The notes beneath the pieces were generated by a model. That model worked only from the letters and a program-made list of their open reading frames with translations. It did no database searches and was not told where the DNA came from. From NCBI RefSeq assembly GCF_900188445.1, contig NZ_FZOR01000005.1, forward strand, positions 186,001-250,000: DNA of 64,000 nt, written 5' to 3'. This document shows, one piece after another, positions 29,929 through 37,936 of this stretch. Source of the stretch: Actinomadura meyerae (lineage in GTDB: Bacteria > Actinomycetota > Actinomycetes > Streptosporangiales > Streptosporangiaceae). The first letter of the stretch is position 1, and every line of letters begins with the position of its first letter. Position numbers and translations under genes: made by a program.

Positions 29929-30873
29929 TCATGCCCGGGAGCGCGCCCTCCGCACGAGATCCCGCGCGGCTTCCGGCCACCGCTCGTGCTCGAACCCGAA
30001 CCCGGCGCCGAGCAGCCGCCCCGGCACGACCCGGCGGCTCTTCAGCAGCAGCTCGGTGTCGGAGCGGATCACGAGCGCCCCGATCTCCGCCATCCACGCG
30101 GTGGCGGGCAGCCCGACCGGCACCCGCCAGGCCGTGCGCAGCGCCCGCATGAACGCCCGCTGCGGCAGCGGCCCCGGCGAGGCGAGGTTCACCGGCCCCT
30201 CGATGTCGTCCCGCCCGATCAGGAACTCGACCGCCCGGACGAAGTCCCGGTCGTGGATCCACGAGATGTACTGCGCGCCCCCGGCGACGGGCCCGCCGAG
30301 CCCGAGCCGCGCCATCCACGACAGGTAGTCGAACACGCCGCCCCGGTCCGGGCTCATCACCATGGCCGCCCGCAAGGCGACCTTCCGGGTGCCCGGCGTC
30401 TCGGCCAGTTCCTGCGCCCGCTCCCAGTTCCGCGCGATCCGGACGCTGTACTCCCAGTACTTCGGCACCCCCGGCTCGGCCCCGCCGATCACCCCGCCGG
30501 CCTCGTCGTTGGCGGCGTCGAACCGGTGCGCGTAGATGGTCGCCGTGCTCATCTGCAACCACACCCTGGGCGGCCGTGCCGCCGCCGCGATGGCCTCCCC
30601 GACGACCTGCGCGGAGTGGACCCGCGAGTCCATCATCTGCTGGAGGTTGGCGGGCGTGTAGCGGCAGCTGACGCTGCGCCCGGCCAGGTTGATCACCACA
30701 TCGCTGCCGTCGACCTCCTTCGCCCAGGAGCCGAGCGTCCGCCCGTCCCAGCCGACTTGGCGCGGCCCCTCGGGCGACCTGCTCAGCACGACGACCTCGT
30801 GCCCCGCCGCCGTCAGGGCGCGATCCAGCACCGCCCCGACCTGCCCGGTGCCACCGGGAATCACGACCCGCAT
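29929..30873 (-). CDS. TIGR01777-family NAD-dependent epimerase (SulA/YfcH-like)
   Basis: A 314-aa extended short-chain dehydrogenase-like protein. Rossmann motif RVVIPGGTGQVGAVLDRAL is at the N-terminus, VVINLAGRSV comes next, and the DUF1731-type C-terminus contains LLGAGFGFEHERWPEAARDL. Members are common in actinobacteria and have no firm biochemical role. ATG at 30873. It appears to be the first gene of a short operon with the K+ channel protein. The 124-bp gap after it (30874-30997) holds no gene; it includes TGAACATGTTCA, a perfect 12-bp palindrome at 30919-30930. Confidence 0.85.
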   Translation of the reverse strand: MRVVIPGGTGQVGAVLDRALTAAGHEVVVLSRSPEGPRQVGWDGRTLGSWAKEVDGSDVVINLAGRSVSCRYTPANLQQMMDSRVHSAQVVGEAIAAAARPPRVWLQMSTATIYAHRFDAANDEAGGVIGGAEPGVPKYWEYSVRIARNWERAQELAETPGTRKVALRAAMVMSPDRGGVFDYLSWMARLGLGGPVAGGAQYISWIHDRDFVRAVEFLIGRDDIEGPVNLASPGPLPQRAFMRALRTAWRVPVGLPATAWMAEIGALVIRSDTELLLKSRRVVPGRLLGAGFGFEHERWPEAARDLVRRARSRA

Positions 30874-30997
30874 CCCAACCGCCCTCCGCCGACTGCGAGG
30901 AGCCTAACCCGCAAAACTGAACATGTTCAAATGGTTTCGCGGGGAGGGGAGGCCTCGCTTGCCGGGGCGGGACGGTCGTCCTACGGCGGCGGGCGCG

Positions 30998-31819
30998 TCA
31001 CGCGTGCTCGGCGGGCTGCACCAGCGGGCGCAGGAGTGTCGCCTGGACGCGCTGGTCCTCACTGACGCCCGTCATCGGGTACTTCTGCGCCGTCTGGAGA
31101 TGCCCGCGCAGCAGCCGGGCGACCCCCTCGGCGTCGCCCTCCTCGATCAGCGCGAGCGCCTGCGCGTGCTCGTCCAGGGCCTGGCGGCGCAGCGCGGGCT
31201 CGGGGAAGAACCCGGCGCGGGTCGCATGCTCGGACCAGTCGCGCTCCTGCGCCGTCCACAGCGTCTCCAGCGCGCCCGCCACCACGAACAGCGTCTCGTT
31301 CCCGCACAGCCGGACGATCGCCTCGTGGAACTCGCGGGACGCGGGCGTCGCGCGCTTCTCGTCCCCCGTCTCGACGGCGTGCACGAGGCTCTCGTGCGCG
31401 CGCCGCAACTCCGGGACGACGGCGGTGTGCCGGTCCGGGCGCTGCGCGCACAGCGCCGCGCAGAACGGCTCGATCTGCTGGAGCGCGAACCCGACGTCCG
31501 GCAGCGCCGCCTGCCGCGACTCCAGGACGAGCGCCAGCATGTAGGCGACGCTGTCGCGCTTCGGCGCGTGCACCACCGAGCCGCCGGTGTTGCCGCGGCG
31601 GACGGTGATCAGCCCCTCGGTCTCCAGGATCCGCAGCGCCTCGCGCGCGGCGAGCTTGCTGACCCCGAACTCCTCCAGCAGGTCGGACTGCTTGGGCAGC
31701 AGGCTGCCGTCGGGCAGCTCGCCGCTCAGGATGCGGGCCCGCAGCGTGTCCGCGAGCAGGTCCGCGACCCGCGGCTGGCGCATCTGCGCGCGCGGCTCCG
31801 GGGTACCGGTGTCCTCCAC
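30998..31819 (-). CDS. GntR-family regulator, FCD (FadR) subfamily
   Basis: A 273-aa regulator. The winged helix spans about residues 15-85 (RVADLLADTLRARILSGELPDGSLLPKQSDLLEEFGVSKLAAREALRILETEGLI) and is followed by the all-helical FCD ligand domain with its metal-binding Asp/His set. It is the last gene of the livHMGF operon (54 bases after livF) and probably controls it by feedback. It closely resembles the FCD regulator at 42610, with shared blocks QPRxAD, EFGVSK and RGNxGGxVVH. GTG at 31819 has AGAGGA upstream. Confidence 0.9.
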   Translation of the reverse strand: MEDTGTPEPRAQMRQPRVADLLADTLRARILSGELPDGSLLPKQSDLLEEFGVSKLAAREALRILETEGLITVRRGNTGGSVVHAPKRDSVAYMLALVLESRQAALPDVGFALQQIEPFCAALCAQRPDRHTAVVPELRRAHESLVHAVETGDEKRATPASREFHEAIVRLCGNETLFVVAGALETLWTAQERDWSEHATRAGFFPEPALRRQALDEHAQALALIEEGDAEGVARLLRGHLQTAQKYPMTGVSEDQRVQATLLRPLVQPAEHA

Positions 31820-31873
31820 CGTGTCCGTGTCCTCTCGGATGTCGTCCTGGCTTGGTCGGTCATCGTGCGCGTC

Positions 31874-32647
31874 TCATCTTCCACCCGGCGGCGCCGCCGC
31901 ACGCGACTCCGCGTGCAGCACCGCCTCCGCCTCTCCGGCCGTGACGCCCATGGCGCGCTGGTAGGCGGCGTCCAGCTCCCGGCCGCCCTCCACGGGCCCC
32001 GACACCTGCCCGCGCAGCAGCACGTAGCCGCGGTCGAGCCGGTCCCGGATGGCCCCGATGGACGGTTCGACGACCACCACCACGGTGCCCTCCTCGGCGA
32101 GCCGCCGGGCGGTGTCCATCAGCTCGGCCACGATCAGCGGCGCGAGGCCGGTGGACATCTCGTCCAGCAGCAGCGCCTTCGGCGACCCCATCAGGGCGCG
32201 CGACACCGCGAGCATCTGCTGCTCGCCGCCGCTCAGCACCCCGGCGAGCGCGCGCGCCCGCTCGCGCAGCACGGGGAACCGGTCGAGCGCCGTCTCGACC
32301 TCGGCACCGCGCAGGCCCAGCGTGTCGGCCATGACCTGGAGGTTCTCCCGGACGGTCAGGCGCGGGAAGATCTGCCTGCCCTGCGGGACGATCGCGAGCC
32401 CGCGTCCGGCGCGGCGGGCGGCGCTCAGCCCGCCGATGTCGTCGCCGTCCAGCGTGACCCGGCCGGTCGCCGCGACCGACCCGTACGCGGCGAGGAGCAG
32501 GCTCGACTTGCCCGCCCCGTTCGGCCCGACGACGCCGGTGACGGCCCCGCCCGTGAAGGTCAGGGAGGCGTCCGCCACCGCGACGGACTCGCCGTACCGC
32601 ACCGAGACTCCGTGCAGGCTCAGCTCATGGGGCAACGGTCTCACCAC
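31874..32647 (-). CDS. livF: Branched-chain-type ABC transporter ATPase LivF
   Basis: A 257-aa nucleotide-binding subunit of a HAAT-family importer. Walker A is GPNGAGKSS, the Q-loop region reads VPQGRQIFPRLTVREN, the ABC signature LSGGEQQMLAVSRALM, and Walker B ALLLDEMSTGLAP. GTG at 32647 overlaps the livG stop by 23 bases. The substrate is probably not simply leucine: the operon lacks its binding protein and lies by acid-activation genes. Confidence 0.92.
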   Translation of the reverse strand: MVRPLPHELSLHGVSVRYGESVAVADASLTFTGGAVTGVVGPNGAGKSSLLLAAYGSVAATGRVTLDGDDIGGLSAARRAGRGLAIVPQGRQIFPRLTVRENLQVMADTLGLRGAEVETALDRFPVLRERARALAGVLSGGEQQMLAVSRALMGSPKALLLDEMSTGLAPLIVAELMDTARRLAEEGTVVVVVEPSIGAIRDRLDRGYVLLRGQVSGPVEGGRELDAAYQRAMGVTAGEAEAVLHAESRAAAPPGGR

Positions 32648-33404
32648 CGGTTCCGAAGTAGACGTCCTGCATCTCGGGGCTGGCCAGGCACTCGGCCGGG
32701 TCGCCGTCGAACACCACCGTGCCGGAGCGCAGCAGCATGATCCGGTCGACCAGGGACGCGACGATGTCCACGTTGTGGTCGACGAGGATGATCCCGCAGC
32801 CCGCCGCGCGCACCTTCCGGACCGCCGCCGAGATCGCCGCGATGCCGCCGGCGTCGGCGCCCGCGAACGGCTCGTCCAGCAGCAGCACCGACGGATCCTG
32901 CGCGAGCGCCCGCGCCACCTCCACGAGCCGCTGCTCGCCGAGCGTGAGGTCGCCGCAGCGGCGGTTCAGATCGCCGAGTTCGAGGGACTCGGCGACATGC
33001 CGGAGCGTCCCCTCGAACCGGGCCCCGGCCGGCCGGAACGCGCCCGCGGCGAGCCCCGCGATGAGCCCGCCGACCCCGGCGAGCTTGCGCGCGGACGCGC
33101 CGAGCAGGATGTTCTCCCGGACGGTCAGGTCGTGCGCCAGGTGCGGGTGCTGGAACGTCCGGGCGAGCCCGGCGCGCGCCCGCCGCGACGGCGGCCCGCC
33201 GAGCTTGCGGCCGCGGAGGGTGAGCGTGCCCCGGTCGGCGGGCTGGGCGCCGTCGAGCAGGTCCACCAGCGTCGTCTTCCCGGCGCCGTTCGGCCCGATC
33301 AGGCCGAGGACCTCGCCGCCCGACAGCCGCAGGTCGACGCCGTCGACGGCGTCGACCCCGCCGAAGCTCTTCCCGAGCCCGCTGCCTTCGAGGAGAACCG
33401 TCAT
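32625..33404 (-). CDS. livG: Branched-chain-type ABC transporter ATPase LivG
   Basis: A 259-aa ATPase partner of LivF. Walker A is GPNGAGKTT and FQHPHLAHDLTVRENILLG is the Q-loop region. The signature region reads LTLGEQRLVEVARAL, with LTLGE in place of LSGGQ as is usual for LivG. Walker B is VLLLDEPFAGAD, and a D-loop and HNVD H-loop follow. ATG at 33404 follows GGAAGGGACACG and overlaps the livM stop by four bases. Confidence 0.92.
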   Translation of the reverse strand: MTVLLEGSGLGKSFGGVDAVDGVDLRLSGGEVLGLIGPNGAGKTTLVDLLDGAQPADRGTLTLRGRKLGGPPSRRARAGLARTFQHPHLAHDLTVRENILLGASARKLAGVGGLIAGLAAGAFRPAGARFEGTLRHVAESLELGDLNRRCGDLTLGEQRLVEVARALAQDPSVLLLDEPFAGADAGGIAAISAAVRKVRAAGCGIILVDHNVDIVASLVDRIMLLRSGTVVFDGDPAECLASPEMQDVYFGTGGETVAP

Positions 33405-34417
33405 CGTGTCCCTTCCGTTCGGGTGAGCAGCCGCCGCAGCAGCCGGGCGCCCTGCCCGGCATGGCCCAGGATGCCGCGCGGCGCGATCAGCAGGACGGCG
33501 AGCACCGCCACCCCGAAGATCAGCGACCCGGCGCGCTCGAAGATCTGCAGGTTGAACGTCAGCTCCACGACCAGGACCGCGCCGAGCACCGCGCCCCACG
33601 CCGACCCCTGCCCGCCGAGCAGCGGCATGAAGATCGCCAGCATGACCAGGTGCAGGGTGAAGGTGTCCGGCCCGATCGTCTGGTTCGCGGTGGTGAACAG
33701 CCCGCCGCCGACGGACGCGATCGCGGCGCCCGCGCCGAGCACGGTCAGCCGCAGCGCCGGGACGCCGATCCCGGCCGCCTCGACCGCGGCCGGGACGTCC
33801 CGCGAGCTCTGCAGCGCCACGCCGAACGGGGACCGGCGGATCCGGTCGACGGCGACCGCCGTGATCCACACGACCAGCAGGGTGAGGGCGATGAACGTCC
33901 GCCGGTCCAGCTCCGTCCCGAAGAAGGTGAGGGGGCGGATGGAGCCGATGCCGAGCGCGCCGCCGGTGAGGTCCTTGGCGTCCAGCAGGAAACTCTGGAA
34001 CGCCATGCCGAACAGCAGCGTCACCGCCGCGAGGTAGAAGCCGGAGAGTCGCCGCGTCGCGAACCCGAGCGCGACAGCGAGCGCCGCGGACGCGACGGCG
34101 CCGAGCAGGTACGCGACGGGCAGCGGCCAGCCGGTCTTCGTCGCGACGAGCCCGACCGCATACCCGCCGATCGCGACGTAGGCGCTGTAGGCCAGCGACA
34201 GCGCGCCCGCCAGGTTGAACGGCATGTACATGCCGAGCGCCAGCAGCGCGTACGTGGCGCCGAGCAGCGCGAGGTCCTGCCGGAACAGGTCGCCGCCCGC
34301 CCAGGCGATGACGCCGAGCGTCAGCACCAGCGTGCCGAGGACGCGCGCCGCCTCCGCCGACCGGAACCGCCCGAGCGCCCCGGCCGCCGCCCCTTCCCGC
34401 ACCGATACCGCACTCAT
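33401..34417 (-). CDS. livM: Branched-chain-type ABC transporter permease LivM
   Basis: A 338-aa inner-membrane permease with about nine hydrophobic segments. The conserved permease loop is present: GFYLAAVTLLFGMAFQ, then RRSPFGVALQSSRDVPAAVEAAGI, which contacts the ATPases. ATG at 34417 follows GGAAGGTTCGCGT and overlaps the livH stop by four bases. Confidence 0.92.
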   Translation of the reverse strand: MSAVSVREGAAAGALGRFRSAEAARVLGTLVLTLGVIAWAGGDLFRQDLALLGATYALLALGMYMPFNLAGALSLAYSAYVAIGGYAVGLVATKTGWPLPVAYLLGAVASAALAVALGFATRRLSGFYLAAVTLLFGMAFQSFLLDAKDLTGGALGIGSIRPLTFFGTELDRRTFIALTLLVVWITAVAVDRIRRSPFGVALQSSRDVPAAVEAAGIGVPALRLTVLGAGAAIASVGGGLFTTANQTIGPDTFTLHLVMLAIFMPLLGGQGSAWGAVLGAVLVVELTFNLQIFERAGSLIFGVAVLAVLLIAPRGILGHAGQGARLLRRLLTRTEGTR

Positions 34418-35286
34418 ACGCGAACCTTCCGAACGAACAGCCCGTTGGGCCGCAGGGCGAAGAACAGGATGGCCACCGCGAGGACCGCGTAGTCGAGCGA
34501 GGCGCTGCCCAGGTAGTAGGGGACGAACGTCTGGGCGAGCGCCAGCAGCAGCCCGCCGGCCAGCGGCGCCCACACCGAGCCCGTCCCGCCGATGACGAGC
34601 GCGAGGAACCCCGACAGCGCCCACCCGAAGCCGGACTGGAAGCTCACCCCCGCCTTCGCGGAGAACAGCTGCCCGGCGAGCCCGACGACGAGCCCGGCGA
34701 GCGCGAACGCGACCAGCCGGACCCGGCCGACCGGCATCCCGAGGGTGCGCGCCGCCTCCCGGTTGCTGCCGACGGCGCGCAGGATGCGGCCGTACTTGGA
34801 CTTGCGCGTCCACACCCACACCCCGGTGAACGAGACGAGCGTGCAGGCGACGAGGACGAGCGTCTGCCCGTCCACCTTGACGAAGCCGAGGTCGAGGTCG
34901 AGCCCCGGCAGCCACGACCGGCCCGGCATGAGCTGCCGCCCGAACAGCGTGCCGGCGAGCTGCTCGACCGCGAACAGCACGGCGACGACGGCGATGAGGG
35001 ACGGCAGTTCGCCGCCGCCCGTGCGCGCGTCGATCGGCCGGACCAGCGCGACCTCGGTGACGACCGCGAGCACGGCGGCGATCGCGATGCCGAGCACGGC
35101 CGCGAAGCCGAGCGGCCATCCCCGCTCCGCCATCAGCCACGACGCCGTGAGGCCGGAGAACATCGCGAACGGCCCGAGCGCGAAGTTGAAGAAATCGGCT
35201 CCTTCGAGGACGAGGTAGTAGCCGAGGGCCACCAGTCCGAAGAAGCACCCGATCTGGACGACGGAGACCCACAGTTGCGCAGACAT
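34414..35286 (-). CDS. livH: Branched-chain-type ABC transporter permease LivH
   Basis: A 290-aa permease with about eight hydrophobic segments and the family loop KYGRILRAVGSNREAARTLGM. It is the first gene of livH-livM-livG-livF-gntR. ATG at 35286 follows AGAAGGAGCGGG. No periplasmic binding protein lies in this operon; the only one in the window is 11 kb away, in the catabolic operon (46655-47971). The promoter lies at 35315-35343. Confidence 0.92.
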   Translation of the reverse strand: MSAQLWVSVVQIGCFFGLVALGYYLVLEGADFFNFALGPFAMFSGLTASWLMAERGWPLGFAAVLGIAIAAVLAVVTEVALVRPIDARTGGGELPSLIAVVAVLFAVEQLAGTLFGRQLMPGRSWLPGLDLDLGFVKVDGQTLVLVACTLVSFTGVWVWTRKSKYGRILRAVGSNREAARTLGMPVGRVRLVAFALAGLVVGLAGQLFSAKAGVSFQSGFGWALSGFLALVIGGTGSVWAPLAGGLLLALAQTFVPYYLGSASLDYAVLAVAILFFALRPNGLFVRKVRV

Positions 35287-35314
35287 CCCGCTCCTTCTGA
35301 GCTGCTTCTGTGGG

Positions 35315-35343
35315 ATCTTATGTTTAAAAGAAAGCTATGACAA
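35315..35343 (-). promoter_or_regulatory. livH promoter with the GCTTTCTTTTA..TAAGAT box
   Basis: On the minus strand TTGTCA (35343-35338) and TAAGAT (35320-35315) are spaced 17 bp, a good sigma-70-type promoter. The spacer begins TAGCTTTCTTTTAAACA. GCTTTCTTTTA followed by TAAGAT recurs only at the promoter of the catabolic operon at 51.4 kb. The AT-rich box is very unlike the surrounding DNA. It is a likely operator for the FCD regulators. Confidence 0.65.
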
Positions 35344-35383
35344 TGATAACTTCGGGGCAGCTTGGGAGACCGGGGAGGCAGCT

Positions 35384-36979
35384 GTGACCAGTCCGTTCGA
35401 CGCGGCGACCACCGAGGAGTACCGGGCGGCCGGATGGTGGGGCACGACGACGATCGCCGACCACGTCCGCCGCCACGCGGCCGAGCGCCCCGGCGCCACC
35501 GCCTACACGACTCCGGACGCGACCCTCTCCTGGGCCGAGTACGAGTCGAACTCGACGACCCTCGCCCGCCATCTCGCTGCACTCGGCCTGGAGCCGGGCG
35601 ACCGCGTCGCGGTGCTCCTCCCCGACACTCCGGCCTGGCACGTGGCGGCCGTGGCGGCGGAGAAGGCCGGCCTCATCCTGGTCGGCGTCGGAGCCCGCGC
35701 GGGCCACCGCGAACTGCGCTTCCTCCTGGAACGGACCGGCTCCCGCGCCCTGATCACCCTCGCGACCCACCGCGGCGAACCGTCGCCCGCCCTGGTGGAC
35801 GGCCTACGCGCGGACGGCGTGTCCCTCGCCCGGCACGTCATCGTCGACCGCCTGGGCACCCTCGAAGCCCCGCTTCCCGGCGACATCACGGGCCGCGCCC
35901 TGGGCCCGGACGACCTGTCCATCCTGAACTCGACGTCCGGAACGACGGGCCTGCCGAAGTGCGTCTCCCACACCCAGAACCGCTGGTTCTACTTCCACGA
36001 ACTGGCCCGCCGCGCGGGCGACCTGAACCCGTCCGACGTGTTCATGGGCGCCGTCCCGTCCCCGTTCGGCTTCGGGCTGTGGACGGCGCACTTCTCGCCC
36101 GCCGCGCTGGGCGTCCCGACCGTCCTCATGGAGAGGTTCCACGCGCACACCGCGCTCGACCTGATCGAGCGGCACCGGGTGACCGTCCTGCACTGCGTGA
36201 GCACGCAGTTCATCATGCTGCTGAACGCCCAGGCCGAACGCGAACGCGACCTGAGCTCACTCCGCTGCATGTTCACCGGCGGCGAGGCCGTCCCCTACGA
36301 CCGCGCGGCCCGCTTCGAGGAGACGACGGGCGCGAAGGTCCTGCAGTTCTACGGCTCGAACGAGACGGGCGCCCTCAGCCACACGAGCCTGACCGACACC
36401 CGCGAGCACCGCCTCCGCACCGCCGGCCGGATCATCCCCGAGATGCGGGTGCGCCTCTTCGACCCGTCCGACGGCTCCGACATCACCGGCTCCGGCCGCC
36501 CCGGCCAGCCCGCCTGCAAGGGCCCGGCCACCTGCCCCGGCTACTACGACGACTCGGAGGCGAACGAGAAGCTCTACACCCCCGACGGCTGGATGCTCAT
36601 GGCCGACATCGTCGAGATCGACCCCGACGGCTACCTCCGCGTCGTCGGCCGCCTGAGCGACCTCATCATCCGGGGCGGCAAGAACATCAGCGCGGCCGCC
36701 GTCGAAGAAGAGGTGAGCACCCACCCCTCGGTCGCCCTCGCCGCCGCCGTGGCGATGCCGGACGAGGTCTTCGGCGAACGAGTCTGCGTCTACGCCGAAC
36801 TGCACCCAGGCACGAAGCTGACCCTGGAAGATCTGACCGCCCACCTCACGGAGCGGGGCGTCTCCCGCGAATGGCACCCGGAACACCTGATCGTCCTGGA
36901 CGCCCTCCCCCGCTCGTCCGGCGGCAAGGTGGCCAAGGGCGACCTACGCAAGGACATCCGCCGCCGCCTGACAACCTGA
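35384..36979 (+). CDS. AMP-dependent acyl-CoA ligase (benzoate/fatty acid-CoA ligase-like)
   Basis: A 531-aa adenylate-forming ligase. P-loop is NSTSGTTGLPKCVSHT, with Cys following the catalytic-loop Lys. FYGSNETGALS, DIVEIDPDGYLRVVGR and the C-terminal Lys in SSGGKVAKGDLRKD complete the fold. It is divergent from livH and shares its regulatory region, so it may activate the imported compound to its CoA thioester (inference). GTG at 35384 follows GGGGAGGCAGCT. A hairpin follows the stop. Confidence 0.9.
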   Translation: MTSPFDAATTEEYRAAGWWGTTTIADHVRRHAAERPGATAYTTPDATLSWAEYESNSTTLARHLAALGLEPGDRVAVLLPDTPAWHVAAVAAEKAGLILVGVGARAGHRELRFLLERTGSRALITLATHRGEPSPALVDGLRADGVSLARHVIVDRLGTLEAPLPGDITGRALGPDDLSILNSTSGTTGLPKCVSHTQNRWFYFHELARRAGDLNPSDVFMGAVPSPFGFGLWTAHFSPAALGVPTVLMERFHAHTALDLIERHRVTVLHCVSTQFIMLLNAQAERERDLSSLRCMFTGGEAVPYDRAARFEETTGAKVLQFYGSNETGALSHTSLTDTREHRLRTAGRIIPEMRVRLFDPSDGSDITGSGRPGQPACKGPATCPGYYDDSEANEKLYTPDGWMLMADIVEIDPDGYLRVVGRLSDLIIRGGKNISAAAVEEEVSTHPSVALAAAVAMPDEVFGERVCVYAELHPGTKLTLEDLTAHLTERGVSREWHPEHLIVLDALPRSSGGKVAKGDLRKDIRRRLTT

Positions 36980-36989
36980 CCCCACCCAA

Positions 36990-37021
36990 CGGCCCTCCGC
37001 GACCAGCGAAACGGAAGGCCG
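36990..37021 (+). terminator. Hairpin after the acyl-CoA ligase
   Basis: CGGCC-c-TCCG (36990-36999) pairs with CGGA-a-GGCCG (37012-37021) in a nine-pair stem with one internal mismatch and a 12-base loop, 10 bases after the stop. There is no T tract. Confidence 0.5.
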
Positions 37022-37185
37022 CCTGGCTCGGCAGGCGATCCTCACCCGCAAAGAACCAGCTCCGCCCAGGATCATCTGCCTGCTGCCTGAAACGGTGCTC
37101 TGGCCACCTCGGATCCTTCAGCATCGCCCGCCTGCCGGGCGGAGAGTCGGTCGCATACTGTGAGGGCAAACCACACGGAAGGAAC

Positions 37186-37311
37186 ATGGATGGCCGTTCC
37201 GTGATCGAACGGCTCAACGAGCGGTTCATGCACCTTTCGACCTGCGCACTCTCAGCCGACCAGTCGGCGACGCTGATCAGGCAGACGGCGGAGGAACGAT
37301 GGAAGAACTGA
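37186..37311 (+). pseudogene. C-terminal remnant of an XRE/DUF5753 regulator
   Basis: The 41-residue frame reads RFMHLSTCALSADQSATLI and ends in AEERWKN. This matches the extreme C-terminus of XRE-family HTH proteins with a DUF5753 domain, which normally sit directly upstream of DUF397 genes. The HTH and sensor portions are missing, although GGAAGGAAC precedes the ATG and a short peptide could still be made. It overlaps the DUF397 start by 13 bases. Confidence 0.6.
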
Positions 37312-37481
37312 ACACCACCTGGCGCAAGTCCACCCATTCCGGCAACGACGGCGGTCACTGCGTGGAACTCGCCGACCTTGGCGAAGTCGTCGGCCTCCGC
37401 GACTCCAAAGACCCCGACGGCCCGAAACTGATCATGCAGCACGCCGACTTCTCCGCCCTCCTCACATCCCTCAAGCGTTAG
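37255..37481 (+). repeat. DUF397 cassette repeat, copy 1
   Basis: A 227-bp block that recurs at 37675-37901 without indels and, from its 25th base on, at 39238-39440 (203 bp). It carries the end of an XRE remnant and a whole DUF397 gene. The copies differ by scattered substitutions only. Confidence 0.8.
37299..37481 (+). CDS. DUF397 domain-containing protein, copy 1
   Basis: A 60-aa protein: WRKSTHSGNDGGHCVELA, then VGLRDSKDPDGP and FSALLTSLKR, the hallmarks of DUF397. Such proteins are abundant in Streptomyces and Actinomadura, partner XRE regulators (BldB/WhiJ-type systems) and influence development or secondary metabolism. Here its XRE partner is reduced to a tail fragment. ATG at 37299 follows GGCGGAGGAACG. 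It is near-identical to the copies at 37719 and 39258. Confidence 0.88.
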   Translation: MEELNTTWRKSTHSGNDGGHCVELADLGEVVGLRDSKDPDGPKLIMQHADFSALLTSLKR

Positions 37482-37485
37482 ATCA

Positions 37486-37577
37486 CAGACCGGGCGTAGA
37501 GGCCGACACGGCGGCGATCGACGCGTTCACCGACGCCAACGCGTCCTTGTACGCCGCACTCGCCGACCGGCGTCCCG
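37486..37577 (+). repeat. Tail-block repeat, copy 1
   Basis: A 92-bp block after DUF397 copy 1 that recurs at 39445-39536 with no indels. In one frame it reads DAFTDANASLYAALADRRP and continues to a TAG at 37610-37612. It may be the decayed end of another gene, since no start codon is apparent. Copy 2 of the cassette lacks it. Confidence 0.65.
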
Positions 37578-37611
37578 TCGCCACCTGGCTCGACGCGAAC
37601 GGTAGCGCCTA

Positions 37612-37731
37612 GGGTTGTCTACCTACGAGCAGCCCAATGAGCGCTTCATGGACCTCTCGACCTACGCGCTCCCGGCCGACCAGTCGGCGACGCTGATCAG
37701 GCAGACGGCGGAGGAACGATGGAAGAGCTGA
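37612..37731 (+). pseudogene. Second C-terminal XRE/DUF5753 remnant
   Basis: The frame reads YEQPNERFMDLSTYALPADQ and continues to AEERWKS before a stop overlapping the next DUF397 start. It is the same fragment as at 37186 but has no ATG at a suitable place and begins just after an in-frame TAG (37603). It is clearly non-functional as a regulator. Confidence 0.6.
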
Positions 37732-37901
37732 ACACCACCTGGCGCAAGTCCACCCATTCCGGCAACGACGGCGGCGACTGCGTCGAACTGGCCGACCTTG
37801 GCGAAGTCGTCGGCCTCCGCGACTCCAAAGACCCCGACGGCCCGAAACTGGTCGTGCGGCGCGCCGAGTTCTCCGCCCTCCTGACATCCCTGAAGCATTA
37901 G
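37675..37901 (+). repeat. DUF397 cassette repeat, copy 2
   Basis: A 227-bp block with the same length and order as 37255-37481. It lacks the tail block; instead the methyltransferase gene end follows. Confidence 0.8.
37719..37901 (+). CDS. DUF397 domain-containing protein, copy 2
   Basis: A 60-aa DUF397 protein (WRKSTHSGNDGGDCVELADL, SKDPDGPKLVVRRAEF). It differs from copy 1 at a handful of residues, and its ribosome site GGCGGAGGAACG is identical. Tandem position and near-identity indicate recent duplication. Its stop lies 35 bases from the end of the convergent methyltransferase. Confidence 0.88.
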   Translation: MEELNTTWRKSTHSGNDGGDCVELADLGEVVGLRDSKDPDGPKLVVRRAEFSALLTSLKH

Positions 37902-37936
37902 GCCGATGGGAGCCCGGCCTCGTCGAGGGCGTGAGC

